Below are positions 37,277-46,610 of a stretch of DNA of 64,000 bases, piece by piece (position 1 is the stretch's first letter; the number at the start of each line of letters is the position of its first letter). This DNA is from Woeseia sp. (GTDB lineage: Bacteria; Pseudomonadota; Gammaproteobacteria; Steroidobacterales; Woeseiaceae), in NCBI GenBank assembly GCA_021773015.1, contig JAJFKW010000001.1, positions 1,657,305 through 1,721,304 of the forward strand, in the 5' to 3' direction. Under the pieces are notes generated by a model. That model ran no database searches and was not told the origin of the DNA. It worked only from the letters and a program-made list of their open reading frames with translations. Made by a program: the position numbers and the translations under genes.

Positions 37277-38224
37277 CTATCCCGTAAATCGAGCGAGCCG
37301 CTCTGTTAGCAATCCAAAAAATTGATCGGCGTCGACGTCATGTACCCACATTGCGTTATGCGCCTTGTCGGTCACATTCCAATAGTCGACTGCGGTGTGG
37401 CCCATGGTCAGTTCCGAATCGACCTCAACTGATATATTGCAGGATTTTTCGGTGAACAACTCAGGCGCCAGTAAATACGCGCATGTACACGGATCGTGCA
37501 ATGGCGACCCTAGACTTCCGTACTTGGCCGTATCGTATCGATTGAAAAAATCCAGCATGCCGACAGTTGCAGATGCAGCGCGATTATCCAGCGCTCTTAT
37601 GCGATCGACTCTCGCGGATGTCGCTAAGACTTTGTGCGTAACATCCAGGCCTAGCGCAATGATCGGTCGACCGCAGTCAAATACAATTTTAGCGGCTTGC
37701 GGATCCACGTAAATATTGAATTCCGCTGATGGCGTGCAATTCCCGCCCTCTCGCATCGCGCCACCCATCAAGACAATACTTTCAATGCTTTGTGCAATGT
37801 CGGGTGCTTTTTGCAGAGCCGAGGCGATGTTGGTCAACGGACCAGTAGGCACTAGCGTTACTGAGCCTGCTTTCGCTGCACTTAAGGTCTCGACAATAAA
37901 ATCAACCGCATGCTGTTCCTGCAGCGGATGATCTGGTTCATAAATATCGATGCCATCAATGCCGTTGGCGCCGTGGACATATTCTGCGGTGACTAATGGC
38001 CGTTGCAATGGTTCTTCGCGGCCGGCGAATACTCGCAGGTCAGGACGAGCACCGATATCGCAGATAAGCCTGGCATTGCGCTGCGTCAACGGCAGCGGCA
38101 CATTCCCTGCGACGGCGGTTATGCCGAGAATTTCAAGGTCATCCGGCGACGACATCGCCAGCAATTGATTGATCGCATCATCCTGCCCGGGATCGCAATC
38201 CAGTATGACTTTGCGCGCTGCCAT
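37277..38224 (-). CDS. Inosine/uridine-preferring nucleoside hydrolase
   Basis: The 315-residue protein begins with the calcium-binding signature VILDCDPGQDDAINQLLA. It continues with GITAVAGNVPL, VPTGPLTNIASAL, IVLMGGAMREGGNCTPSAEFNIYVDP and the C-terminal HDPCTCAYLL. It hydrolyses ribonucleosides to base and ribose; DeoA and DeoD handle deoxynucleosides instead. There is no signal peptide, so it works in the cytoplasm after NupC uptake. GGAG lies five bases before the ATG at 38224, 15 bases after the nupC stop, and rbsK follows directly. Confidence 0.94.
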   Translation of the reverse strand: MAARKVILDCDPGQDDAINQLLAMSSPDDLEILGITAVAGNVPLPLTQRNARLICDIGARPDLRVFAGREEPLQRPLVTAEYVHGANGIDGIDIYEPDHPLQEQHAVDFIVETLSAAKAGSVTLVPTGPLTNIASALQKAPDIAQSIESIVLMGGAMREGGNCTPSAEFNIYVDPQAAKIVFDCGRPIIALGLDVTHKVLATSARVDRIRALDNRAASATVGMLDFFNRYDTAKYGSLGSPLHDPCTCAYLLAPELFTEKSCNISVEVDSELTMGHTAVDYWNVTDKAHNAMWVHDVDADQFFGLLTERLARFTG

Positions 38225-38239
38225 CAAAGCTCCAATGCG

Positions 38240-39466
38240 TCAGAGGGGCAACAATAAACCCGCAAGTGCTGCACTCATCAAATTTGAAAGTGAGGCTGCC
38301 AGGACCGCTTTGACACCGAACTTCGCAATCAGAGGTTTCTTTTCCGGAATCAAGCTGCCGAGGCCGCCGAGCAATATAGCGATCGAAGACAAATTTGCGA
38401 ATCCACAAAGACTAAAGGTAACAACGGCAACCGTCCTGTCGCTCATGCCGGCCAAATAGCTACTGAGGTTACTGAACGCAACAAATTCGTTAAGTACAAG
38501 TTTTTCACCAAACAATGATCCTGCGGCTTGCGCTTCCTCCCATGGAACACTCAGCAAATACATTAGTGGGGAAAATATCCAGCCGAGAATTTTCTGTAAT
38601 GTGAGGTCCTCGATTCCGACCAACCCGGCAAGACCGCCAACGATGCCATTGAACAATGCGATCAAAGCAACAAACGCGATCAACATAGCACCGATGTTCA
38701 CAGCTAACTTAAGTCCGTCGGTCGTACCAACAGCGGCCGCAAGTATCACGTTCGCGTGCTTGCTGTCCTCCATTTCGAGCTCGCCCTTTTCACTTTCGGC
38801 CGCCGATTCCTTATTGCCCGGCATAATTATCTTCGCCATCAGGAGACCGCCTGGCGCTGCCATGAAGCTGGCTGCAAGTAGATAATTTAAGTCCGCACCC
38901 ATTATCACATAGCCGGCCAAAACCGTCCCAGCTATGGAGGCCAGGCCAGACACCATTACGGTGAATAGCTGCTCCTCCGTCAGATTTTTCAAGTAAGGCC
39001 GAATAACAAGCGGCGCTTCAGTTTGTCCTACAAAAATATTCGCCGCTGCATTAAGCGACTCTACTCGGCCGGTTCCAATGATGCGCCGCAATCCACCACC
39101 GACCAATTTGACTACCCACTGCATGATTTTCAGGTGATATAAAACCGACATCAAGGCAGAGAAAAATATGATGATCGGTAATACGCGAATTGCAAAGCTA
39201 AAGCCAACCGCATCCGATGCCAGCGGTCCAAATACCATGTTAATGCCAGCATTCGAATAGTCGATTACATTCTGTACACCGCCACTCATCACCTTTATTA
39301 CTCGCTTACCCCAATCGAAATACAAGATAAAGGCCGCAATAGCGATTTGCAGTGCCAGGGCCGCACCCACGGTGCGCAGATTTATCCCTTTGCGATTGTT
39401 CGAGAATAACCAGGCGATTCCGAGAATCGCCGCCATGCCTGCAATACCGATGTAATTTCCTGCCAT
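38240..39466 (-). CDS. NupC-family concentrative nucleoside transporter (first copy)
   Basis: The 408-residue membrane protein has the CNT signature throughout: [79 protein letters not shown] and the C-terminal [19 protein letters not shown]. The QTEAPL and NEF motifs line the nucleoside and cation site. It should import nucleosides with protons or sodium across the inner membrane. The start has GGGGGAAT upstream. It lies between deoA and the nucleoside hydrolase gene in one operon. A second copy is at 47848. Confidence 0.94.
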   Translation of the reverse strand: MAGNYIGIAGMAAILGIAWLFSNNRKGINLRTVGAALALQIAIAAFILYFDWGKRVIKVMSGGVQNVIDYSNAGINMVFGPLASDAVGFSFAIRVLPIIIFFSALMSVLYHLKIMQWVVKLVGGGLRRIIGTGRVESLNAAANIFVGQTEAPLVIRPYLKNLTEEQLFTVMVSGLASIAGTVLAGYVIMGADLNYLLAASFMAAPGGLLMAKIIMPGNKESAAESEKGELEMEDSKHANVILAAAVGTTDGLKLAVNIGAMLIAFVALIALFNGIVGGLAGLVGIEDLTLQKILGWIFSPLMYLLSVPWEEAQAAGSLFGEKLVLNEFVAFSNLSSYLAGMSDRTVAVVTFSLCGFANLSSIAILLGGLGSLIPEKKPLIAKFGVKAVLAASLSNLMSAALAGLLLPL

Positions 39467-39563
39467 AGGATTCCCCCGAATCTCTGCTTGTTATTGTTGG
39501 TTAGTTGCCCGATTGCCGGGTTTCGGTGACCCTAAGGATACCCGCTGTGAGCCTTTATTTCCT

Positions 39564-40886
39564 TTATTCTGGCGTCAAAATGTCGACAATCACGTCATTC
39601 TTGGGCGGGCTGTCTGAGGATATTTGGCAAGCTTCGCGCAGCATACTTGCCGCGATCTGAGCGGTTTCCTCGGAAGATGCATGGACTATCGCTAGCGGCT
39701 TATCTGCGCCGACGACTTCACCGATGTGGGCAATCTCACTAAAACCAACCGAGTGGTCCAACGACTCGCCCAAAACCCTACGACCGCCACCAAGTTCGAT
39801 AATGGCGTTGCCGACTTTTTGTGTAACAACAGACGACAACACACCTTCGCCGACGGCAGTAACCGGGACGACGATTTTTGCAGCTGGCAGATAGGCTGAA
39901 TAATTTTCCACAAAATCCGGCGGACCACCCAGTTCGCCAACCATTTTAGAGAATTTCTCAGCAGCATCTCCGGAGGCAATAGCTCGCTCAACCGTGGCTG
40001 TGGCATCCTGACGATTCGCTTCCATGCCTGTGACCACCAACATCTCCGCGCACAAACTTACTGTGACGGCATCCAATCTAGGTTCACGGTGCGCATTTGT
40101 TAAATATTCGATCGACTCAACGATCTCTAATGAATTACCGGCGGTATCGCCGAGTACCTCGTTCATGTCGGTCAATATTGCATGCGTTTTCAACCCCGCC
40201 CGAGACGCCGTACCGATTATGCTTTTTGCCAGTTCGGATGCTTGCGGCACGCTCTCCATAAACGCGCCGCTACCAACCTTCACATCCATCACCAACGCTT
40301 CAAGGCCGGCCGCAATCTTCTTGGCCAATATTGAGGCAGTGATCAGCGGTACAGACTCGACTGTTGATGTGACGTCACGAATGGCATAAAACCGTTTGTC
40401 AGCAGGTGCCAACTCGTTCGTCTGACCAATCACAGCGCAACCAACCGTTTTGACAACCCTTCGAAACAGATCGAAGTCCGGCATCGATTGATAGCCGGGG
40501 ATACACTCTACCTTGTCGGTCGTACCCCCAGTATGACCGAGACCGCGGCCTGAAATCATCGGTACGTAGCAGCCGCAAGCTGCGGCGATTGGCGCGAGCA
40601 GGAAGCTCACTTTGTCGCCCACGCCACCAGTTGAATGTTTGTCAACGACAGGCCCATCGAATTGGCAATCGCTCCAATTAAGCACCGTACCGGACCTGGC
40701 CATACCGAGCGTCAGGATACTCGCTTCCTCGAAAGACATGCCATTGAGGAATATGGCCATGGCAAGAGATGATATTTGTTCCGCCGGAATGCTGGCATCC
40801 GACAACCCGGAAACCAGAAATCCAATATCCGCTTCGGTCAGCGGATTGCCGTCACGTTTTGTCCGTATAACGTCGGTAAATAGCAT
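39564..40886 (-). CDS. deoA: Thymidine phosphorylase
   Basis: DeoA converts thymidine and deoxyuridine to base and deoxyribose-1-phosphate. The 440-residue protein carries the N-terminal SLAMAIFLNGMSFEE, the phosphate-binding DKHSTGGVGDKVSF, the family signature SGRGLGHTGGTTDKVE and the substrate-binding MDVKVGSGAFM. Length matches E. coli DeoA. It leads the minus-strand operon deoA-nupC-nucleoside hydrolase-rbsK, with about 100 bases before nupC, and is divergent from the lipoprotein deaminase gene. Confidence 0.96.
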   Translation of the reverse strand: MLFTDVIRTKRDGNPLTEADIGFLVSGLSDASIPAEQISSLAMAIFLNGMSFEEASILTLGMARSGTVLNWSDCQFDGPVVDKHSTGGVGDKVSFLLAPIAAACGCYVPMISGRGLGHTGGTTDKVECIPGYQSMPDFDLFRRVVKTVGCAVIGQTNELAPADKRFYAIRDVTSTVESVPLITASILAKKIAAGLEALVMDVKVGSGAFMESVPQASELAKSIIGTASRAGLKTHAILTDMNEVLGDTAGNSLEIVESIEYLTNAHREPRLDAVTVSLCAEMLVVTGMEANRQDATATVERAIASGDAAEKFSKMVGELGGPPDFVENYSAYLPAAKIVVPVTAVGEGVLSSVVTQKVGNAIIELGGGRRVLGESLDHSVGFSEIAHIGEVVGADKPLAIVHASSEETAQIAASMLREACQISSDSPPKNDVIVDILTPE

Positions 40887-40960
40887 CTAATGTTCGCCGA
40901 AATTGTGGCCGCTCAGAGTAGCACGATTGGAGATATTGTCAGTATTCATGCGCTCTAAAG

Positions 40961-40987
40961 GCAGCAGGAAAGCTCATTTCTTGCTGC
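40961..40987. promoter_or_regulatory. Hairpin / extended inverted repeat in the deoA divergent region
   Basis: GCAGCAGGAAA at 40961-40971 pairs with TTTCTTGCTGC at 40977-40987 over eleven positions, ten Watson-Crick and one G-T, around a GCTCA loop. It lies between the two divergent starts, 75 bases from each. It could be an operator or a leader-RNA hairpin. Confidence 0.4.
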
Positions 40988-41061
40988 TTCCGGGTTAGAA
41001 TGGCAGGCGCGATTCGAAACATACGGCCGGCCCAAAAATTTACCTGGCGATGGACTAATAG

Positions 41062-42552
41062 ATGAAAAAATACGGCATCACTTTTTGCAAAGTCGCTTCA
41101 ATTACCGCACTTGCTTGCACGCTTCTACAGAGTTGTTCGCGCGATACCGGCCCACCATCTACAGAGGCGGCCAGGGATGACGGTCGGAAGATAGTTGACC
41201 TGATCGTCGAGGGAGATCATGTGGTCAGCATGGATAGCAATCGCAGCAGTTACGAGTACGGCGCGGTCGCGGTCGATGAAGGAATTATTATTGCCATGGG
41301 TGACCGCGATGAGATTCTCGCCCAATACCGAAGCGACCAGATATTGGACGGCAAAAATCGCGTCGTTATGCCCGGCTTGGTCAATGGCCATTCGCACGCT
41401 GCGATGACTTTGTTGCGCGGTGTTGCCGACGATCTTGCGCTCATGGATTGGCTGAACAATTATATCTTTCCGGCAGAAGTTCAATTTGTTGACGCAGAGT
41501 TTGTGAGAATTGGAACTCAGCTTGCGTGTTGGGAAATGATACGCGGCGGTACGACAACGTTCGTTGACATGTACTATTTTCCAGACATCATTGCCGAAGT
41601 CGTTGAAGCGTGCGGCATGCGGGCATTGATCTCTGCAACCGTCATCGACCAACGAAGCCCGGATGCAGAAAATGCCCAGGACTCAATCTCAAAAGGTAAT
41701 GCGTATATCAATCGTTGGCAGGGAAAAAACAGCCGAATAACGCCTATCTTTGGTCCCCACGCAAACTATACGCTTAACGCCGATCAACTACGCGCGACGC
41801 GCGATGCTGCAAATGACGCCGGCGTGGCAATCAGCATCCACATGTCAGAGTCGCCATTCGAATTGCAGTACTCAAAATCCACATTCGGTATGACGAGTAT
41901 CGAATTTTTTGAGTCAATCGGATTTTTGGATGGACCTACAATTGCCGCACACGTCGTATGGCCTACGAAAGCTGAAATTCCGATCCTCGCCAGCAGAAAG
42001 ATCGGCGTTATTCACAACCCAAGTTCGAATATGAAAATTGCGTCTGGCATTTCGCCAGTAACGGAAATGCTGCAGGCTGGTGTACTAATGGGGCTCGGTA
42101 CTGATGGCGCCGCAAGCAACAATGATCTCGATATGTGGGAAGAAATGCGTCTTGCCGCATTCCTGCAGAAAGTGGAGCGTATGAATCCGGAAGTTCTGCC
42201 TGCCGATACCGTGCTGTACATGGCTACAAATGGCGGTGCGCAGGCTATTGGCCTCGGCAGCTCAATAGGTTCACTTGAAGTGGGTAAACAAGCGGACATC
42301 ATCCAGGTATCGTTAGACGACGTGCATTTCATCCCGACATTCGACGTCGTGTCACATCTCGTTTACGTGGCAGACGAGCAAGACGTCAGCACGACGATTG
42401 TAGACGGCAAGATTTTGATGCTGGATGGAGAAATTCTAACGCTGGAAATCGCCAGCGTGAGAACAGAGGCAACCGCCCTCGCGGCAAAGATTGAGTCTGC
42501 GTTGGCGGAGCGCAATAGTGCCGGACGACTGCCGGCCACCGTGGACGAATAA
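41062..42552 (+). CDS. MTA/SAH/adenosine-deaminase-like amidohydrolase lipoprotein
   Basis: The 496-residue protein has a lipoprotein signal ending LLQSC (Cys25), then a TRZ/ATZ-type amidohydrolase domain. Metal motifs are VNGHSHAAMTLLRG (HxH), PHANYTL, ISIHMSES and IAAHVVW. GTDGAASNNDLDMWEEM closes the site. This last motif, and SNMKIASG, are characteristic of 5'-methylthioadenosine/S-adenosylhomocysteine deaminases and related adenosine-type deaminases. Family members are normally cytoplasmic; an exported lipoprotein version is unusual and fits deamination of adenosine-type nucleosides outside the inner membrane before uptake. It is divergent from deoA. Confidence 0.85.
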   Translation: MKKYGITFCKVASITALACTLLQSCSRDTGPPSTEAARDDGRKIVDLIVEGDHVVSMDSNRSSYEYGAVAVDEGIIIAMGDRDEILAQYRSDQILDGKNRVVMPGLVNGHSHAAMTLLRGVADDLALMDWLNNYIFPAEVQFVDAEFVRIGTQLACWEMIRGGTTTFVDMYYFPDIIAEVVEACGMRALISATVIDQRSPDAENAQDSISKGNAYINRWQGKNSRITPIFGPHANYTLNADQLRATRDAANDAGVAISIHMSESPFELQYSKSTFGMTSIEFFESIGFLDGPTIAAHVVWPTKAEIPILASRKIGVIHNPSSNMKIASGISPVTEMLQAGVLMGLGTDGAASNNDLDMWEEMRLAAFLQKVERMNPEVLPADTVLYMATNGGAQAIGLGSSIGSLEVGKQADIIQVSLDDVHFIPTFDVVSHLVYVADEQDVSTTIVDGKILMLDGEILTLEIASVRTEATALAAKIESALAERNSAGRLPATVDE

Positions 42553-42566
42553 GCAGCATTCTTCAC

Positions 42567-42719
42567 GTGCCAGATACAGCCAAGAACCGCCTGACAGCCG
42601 CTGAAGCAAAATCAATTGCTGGTCGCGCAGTACAAAGAATCGGCGGCGTAGTTCAAGTCGCTCCGAAACGGTTAGGTCATTTTATGATCCAGACATCGTC
42701 GACTTCCGCGGGCGCCTGA
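42567..42719 (+). CDS. Possible small protein (50 aa)
   Basis: A GTG-started frame fills most of the gap between the lipoprotein deaminase and the DUF3052 gene and ends three bases before the DUF3052 start. The product begins VPDTAKNRLTAAEAKSIAGR, is basic and helical, and contains IGGVVQVAPKRLGHF. I do not recognise it. No strong ribosome-binding site is visible. Tight spacing and lack of stops favour a real gene, but chance cannot be excluded. Confidence 0.3.
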   Translation: MPDTAKNRLTAAEAKSIAGRAVQRIGGVVQVAPKRLGHFMIQTSSTSAGA

Positions 42720-42722
42720 GCG

Positions 42723-43139
42723 ATGGCAACAGCAGGTTATTCAAGCACACCTTTATTCAAGAAACTTGGAATCAAGACCGGCCACAGAGTACGCACGCAC
42801 AATGTACCGAGTAATTACCTAGAGCTCATCAGCCCAGTGCCGGCTGAGGTTACACTGTCGACTCGCATCGCGAAGAAAATCCATATATGGCATCTCTTTA
42901 CGAAATCGGCAAGAGAACTTGAGAAACTATTGCCACGAATGATTCAGCAGATTGAGCAAAATGGTGCCATTTGGATTTCTTGGCCCAAAAAATCGTCCGG
43001 CGTCCAATCTGACATCAAGGAAGACACAATTCGGGAACTTGCACTGCCTCTCGGACTCGTAGATGTAAAAGTATGCGCGATTGACCACACCTGGTCAGGC
43101 CTGAAGCTTGTCATCAGAAAAGAATTGCGTCGCAAATAG
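42723..43139 (+). CDS. DUF3052-family protein
   Basis: The 138-residue protein starts ATAGYSSTPLFKKLGIKTGH and ends with GAIWISWPKKSSGVQSD, LGLVDVKVCAID and WSGLKLVIRK, the conserved blocks of DUF3052 (PF11253). The family is small, soluble and of unknown function. It is followed seven bases later by an NTF2-like gene, which often travels with it in proteobacteria (from memory). There is no sign of a link to nucleosides beyond location. Confidence 0.85.
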   Translation: MATAGYSSTPLFKKLGIKTGHRVRTHNVPSNYLELISPVPAEVTLSTRIAKKIHIWHLFTKSARELEKLLPRMIQQIEQNGAIWISWPKKSSGVQSDIKEDTIRELALPLGLVDVKVCAIDHTWSGLKLVIRKELRRK

Positions 43140-43145
43140 GAGAGA

Positions 43146-43628
43146 ATGATGTCACAGCCCAATGAATCCAGACCGCCATTTCCGCCCTTTACACAAGAGA
43201 CGGCCAAGCAAAAAGTTCGTATGGCGGAAGACGGTTGGAACTCTCGCGATCCGCAAAAGGTAGCGCTAGCCTACACCGAAGATAGTATTTGGCGAAACCG
43301 CAGCGATTTTTTTCAGGGTCGTGATGCCATCGCCGAATTTCTAACGCGCAAATGGCAGACAGAGCAGCAATATCGATTGATAAAGGAATTGTGGACGTAC
43401 GCAGAAAACCGAATAGCTGTGCGTTTCGCTTACGAGTATAAGGATAGCGAAAATCGCTGGTACCGTGCCTACGGAAATGAAAATTGGGAGTTTAACGACC
43501 AAGGCCTAATGCAACGTCGCATCGCGAGTATTAATGATCTAGCGATATCAGCCGACGAACGGTTGTACCATTGGCCGCAAGGTCGCCGGCCCGATGACCA
43601 CCCGGGCCTCTCTGAGCTCGGACTATAG
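43146..43628 (+). CDS. NTF2-like protein (DUF1348)
   Basis: The 160-residue protein is an NTF2/SnoaL-fold member of the DUF1348 group: [67 protein letters not shown] and [15 protein letters not shown] are typical. These cone-shaped proteins bind or turn over small ligands; no specific role is known. It is co-oriented with the DUF3052 gene and overlaps nothing. GGAGA lies just upstream of the two adjacent ATG codons. Confidence 0.88.
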   Translation: MMSQPNESRPPFPPFTQETAKQKVRMAEDGWNSRDPQKVALAYTEDSIWRNRSDFFQGRDAIAEFLTRKWQTEQQYRLIKELWTYAENRIAVRFAYEYKDSENRWYRAYGNENWEFNDQGLMQRRIASINDLAISADERLYHWPQGRRPDDHPGLSELGL

Positions 43629-43639
43629 TTGGTTTCAAA

Positions 43640-43852
43640 TTGTTCGAAGATCCCGACATAAGCCGTTTTGTCTACATTCTCATTGGCGCAATAATCGCGG
43701 CAGCGGCACTGTGGCTACTGGTCATTTCCCCTATGGAAAAAAGAACCCATCAACGCAAACTTGCGCTGCTTCAGAAGCGAATTAAAAATAGGGAAAATAG
43801 AAGCGACGATGTAGCAGACCAACCCGCTGGTTCAGCAGACGTGCAACAATGA
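43640..43852 (+). CDS. Small single-pass membrane protein
   Basis: The 70-residue product has one membrane segment (residues about 9-30, ending LLVISPM) and a basic, then acidic, C-terminal tail (about 34-70) that would face the cytoplasm. The only start is TTG and no good ribosome-binding site is seen. The stop overlaps the ATG of the next gene by four bases (ATGA), a typical coupling arrangement, which argues that it is real. Function is unknown. Confidence 0.5.
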   Translation: MFEDPDISRFVYILIGAIIAAAALWLLVISPMEKRTHQRKLALLQKRIKNRENRSDDVADQPAGSADVQQ

Positions 43853-45585
43853 ATACAAACCGATATCTTTGGTGTGTTCTTGCGTTATGTCCGCTGCTCG
43901 CTACTTGTACTATATCCGAAGAACGCGCATCGGCAACCGTCATCGTATCGGTAGTTGGCACCAATGATTTTCATGGCGCGCTAATACCTGCCGGAAATTT
44001 TGGCGGACCTGGTATTTTTTCCGGCTATCTACGAAACCTACGCGACGCCCGTACCACCGACAGTGGCGGTGTCATCCTACTCGATGCCGGTGACATGTGG
44101 CAGGGAACGTTGGAATCCAATCTCTCCGAAGGCGAAGCGGTCCTCAAGATATACAACGCACTCGAATATGATGCCGCCGCAATCGGAAACCACGAATTTG
44201 ATTTTGGTCCCGCGGGGCCAGCGTCGACTCCAACAGATGATAGCGATGATCCGCAGGGTGCACTCAAACAACGAGCAGCTGAAGCTTCGTTTCCAATTTT
44301 GTCAGCGAACTTGATTGATGCGAGCACCGGAAAAACGGTGCGTTGGCCAAACGTATCCGCCTCGCAAATTAAGCGCGTCGCAGGCGTGAAAATAGGCATG
44401 ATCGGTGGCATTACCGAAGGTGCGTTGGCAACAACAATATTGGCAAATACTGCTGGTTTGGAGATTGCTTCGCTCTCGGATTCGATTCGCCTGGAAGCAC
44501 AGAAACTACGCAAAAACGGCGCAAATGTAATTGTCGTTACGACGCACGCCGGCGGCGAATGCAGCGAATTCAGCGATGTTAGAAATCTAACAAGCTGCCG
44601 CGATAACAGTGAAATTTTTCGCTTGGCTAGAGCGTTGCCACGCGGCTTGGTGGACGTCATTGTCGGTGGGCATGTCCACAAGGGAATCGCCCATGAAGTC
44701 AATGGTATCGCACTGATCTCTTCTTATTCCCGCGGCACCGCATTCGGCCGTGTCGACCTGACCGTTGATCTGGCTTCAGGGACCACCGTTAATCAGAAAA
44801 TATACCCGCCTCAGCCGATTTGCGAGTTTTCCGCGGTTGACGCGCTCACCTGTGGCGACGAAGTGAAAGGCGACCCTGCAGCAACCTATGAAGGAGCGGC
44901 TATTCTTCGCAACACTATGATCGACGCGATGATTGAGCCTGCCCTTGCCAGCGTGCGCGATTTCAAATCACGGCACCTAGGTGCTGAAGCAACGGTCGAA
45001 CTCAGGCACGGCCCCACGCCGGAATCCCCATTAGGTAATCTCCTGATGGATATTGCCTTGCAAGCAGTTCCTGGCGCCGACGTCTCGCTCCACAACACGG
45101 TAGGTGGGATCCGCGCGATGCTACCCGCAGGGCCAGTGACGTACGGACGTATCTACGAAGTTTTTCCGTTCGACAATCGCATCACGACGTTTTCGCTGAG
45201 TGGAAGACAATTGCGCGCTATTTTCTCACGGCAGTTCGAATCCGGCCGGTGGCGCTCCGGAATTTCAGGTGTTCGCATATCCGCAGCGTGCGATGAAGGA
45301 AATTTGCAGGTCCATCTTATGCGCCCGAACGGCGCTCTTGTAAGTGATGACGAGCAGCTCTTAGTGGTCACCAATGATTTTCTCGCATCGGGCGGCGATG
45401 GCATTTTCACGCCCGTTATTCCAGATGGAGGATTTCCGGTCGATCCTTCGGCACCGTTAGTACGCGACGCGATGGTTAACTGGATTGAGCGACGCGGAGG
45501 TTCTTTGAGCCCCGGCGATTTTTACGATGCCGCGGCTCCACGATTTGAATTCAGCCAACCGCTTCCTATCGACTGCAATGAGTAG
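43849..45585 (+). CDS. Bifunctional metallophosphatase / 5'-nucleotidase, exported (second copy)
   Basis: The 578-residue protein has an N-terminal signal with a possible lipobox, LLATC at Cys20, where Thr before Cys is atypical. The metallophosphatase domain has all canonical motifs: GTNDFHGAL, LLDAGDMWQG, IGNHEFDFG, VTTHAGGEC and VGGHVHKG. The C-terminal nucleotidase domain has NTVGGIRAMLP, YEVFPFDN and FLASGGDG. Two Cys-rich insertions (near 233-251 and 325-340) may hold disulfides. It should hydrolyse nucleotides or nucleotide sugars outside the inner membrane. It is more canonical than the copy at 31528 and sits in a run with a small membrane protein and a metallo-beta-lactamase-fold gene. 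Confidence 0.92.
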   Translation: MNTNRYLWCVLALCPLLATCTISEERASATVIVSVVGTNDFHGALIPAGNFGGPGIFSGYLRNLRDARTTDSGGVILLDAGDMWQGTLESNLSEGEAVLKIYNALEYDAAAIGNHEFDFGPAGPASTPTDDSDDPQGALKQRAAEASFPILSANLIDASTGKTVRWPNVSASQIKRVAGVKIGMIGGITEGALATTILANTAGLEIASLSDSIRLEAQKLRKNGANVIVVTTHAGGECSEFSDVRNLTSCRDNSEIFRLARALPRGLVDVIVGGHVHKGIAHEVNGIALISSYSRGTAFGRVDLTVDLASGTTVNQKIYPPQPICEFSAVDALTCGDEVKGDPAATYEGAAILRNTMIDAMIEPALASVRDFKSRHLGAEATVELRHGPTPESPLGNLLMDIALQAVPGADVSLHNTVGGIRAMLPAGPVTYGRIYEVFPFDNRITTFSLSGRQLRAIFSRQFESGRWRSGISGVRISAACDEGNLQVHLMRPNGALVSDDEQLLVVTNDFLASGGDGIFTPVIPDGGFPVDPSAPLVRDAMVNWIERRGGSLSPGDFYDAAAPRFEFSQPLPIDCNE

Positions 45586-46555
45586 ATCGTGCCTGGCGCG
45601 GGCATTTGCCACCAGTTTCAGAAACGAGATTCTCGCTACCAGCTTGCTTGCTACGCTATCTTTGTTCCCGTTTGCGCTACCCGCCTCCGCCAACGAAACA
45701 TTCATCGTGGTGCTGGGCGTCGCTCAGGATGCTGGCTACCCGCAGATCGAGTGCTACAAGCCACATTGTAATCGCGCCTGGAAAAATGCCGGGTACCGGC
45801 GCCTAACAAGTTCAATTGCTGTTGTTGATCAGGCAATACAACAAACGTTTCTCTTCGACGCAACGCCCGACATTCGAGAGCAGCTATACCGGCTACATAA
45901 AATCGCGCCGACAAAACGATACGAACTGAATGGCGTTTTCTTGACACATGGTCATATCGGACATTACACAGGATTGATGCAGTTTGGCCACGAAGCAATG
46001 GGAACCAAGCACGTGCCCGTCTACGCGATGCCACGCATGAAGACTTTCTTGTCGGCCAACGGTCCGTGGAGTCAGCTGGTCAACTACGAAAATATTTCGC
46101 TGGTTGAAATGGGAGACGGCAAAGCGGCAGTGTTATCGACAAACTTGTCCGTGACGCCGTTGCGCGTACCACACCGGGAAGAGTATACGGAAGCGGTAGG
46201 ATTTCGAATAGTTGGGCCAAGCAAGTCGGCGTTATTTATTCCGGACATCGACAAATGGGAGACCTGGGATACTGACATTCGTGACTTGATCAAATCGGTA
46301 GACTACGCGTTGCTGGATGGTTCGTTCTACCGCGATGGCGAGCTGCCAAATCGAGATATGTCTAATATTCCGCACCCGTTTGTCAACGAAAGCATGGATC
46401 TGTTTTCTGGCTTAAGCACCACAGACAAATCCAAAGTGATTTTCATTCATTTTAATCACACTAATCCACTGTTAATCGACGGCAGTCCGGAACAACTGGA
46501 AGTTCTGCAACGCGGTTTCCGCTTTGCAAAGGAAGGCTTGCGATTGCCTTTGTGA
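45578..46555 (+). CDS. Exported metallo-beta-lactamase-fold hydrolase, PqqB-like
   Basis: From ATG 45578 the protein is about 325 residues, with a signal peptide (hydrophobic residues about 17-36, ending PASAN). The mature part has the MBL fold: VVLGVAQDAGYPQIEC, FLTHGHIGHYTGL, VTPLRVPHREE and IFIHFNHTNPLL. The metal motif is HGHIGH where HxHxDH is usual, as in PqqB-type proteins. It was not seen with other pyrroloquinoline-quinone genes, so function is unknown. The gene starts eight bases before the nucleotidase stop, so translation is coupled. The frame is open to 45527, but those residues overlap the nucleotidase. Confidence 0.8.
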   Translation: MSRSCLARAFATSFRNEILATSLLATLSLFPFALPASANETFIVVLGVAQDAGYPQIECYKPHCNRAWKNAGYRRLTSSIAVVDQAIQQTFLFDATPDIREQLYRLHKIAPTKRYELNGVFLTHGHIGHYTGLMQFGHEAMGTKHVPVYAMPRMKTFLSANGPWSQLVNYENISLVEMGDGKAAVLSTNLSVTPLRVPHREEYTEAVGFRIVGPSKSALFIPDIDKWETWDTDIRDLIKSVDYALLDGSFYRDGELPNRDMSNIPHPFVNESMDLFSGLSTTDKSKVIFIHFNHTNPLLIDGSPEQLEVLQRGFRFAKEGLRLPL

Positions 46556-46573
46556 TGTCACTACTTGACGTCA
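46553..46573. other. Hairpin between convergent genes
   Basis: TGATGTCA at 46553-46560 pairs with TGACGTCA at 46566-46573 with one G-T pair and a five-base loop. It overlaps the stop codon of the PqqB-like gene, in the gap to deoB. It could help end transcription but has no T tract. Confidence 0.3.
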
Positions 46574-46610
46574 TAGGCGCGTCTGTATCTACGCACCCCA
46601 CCGCGATGAC

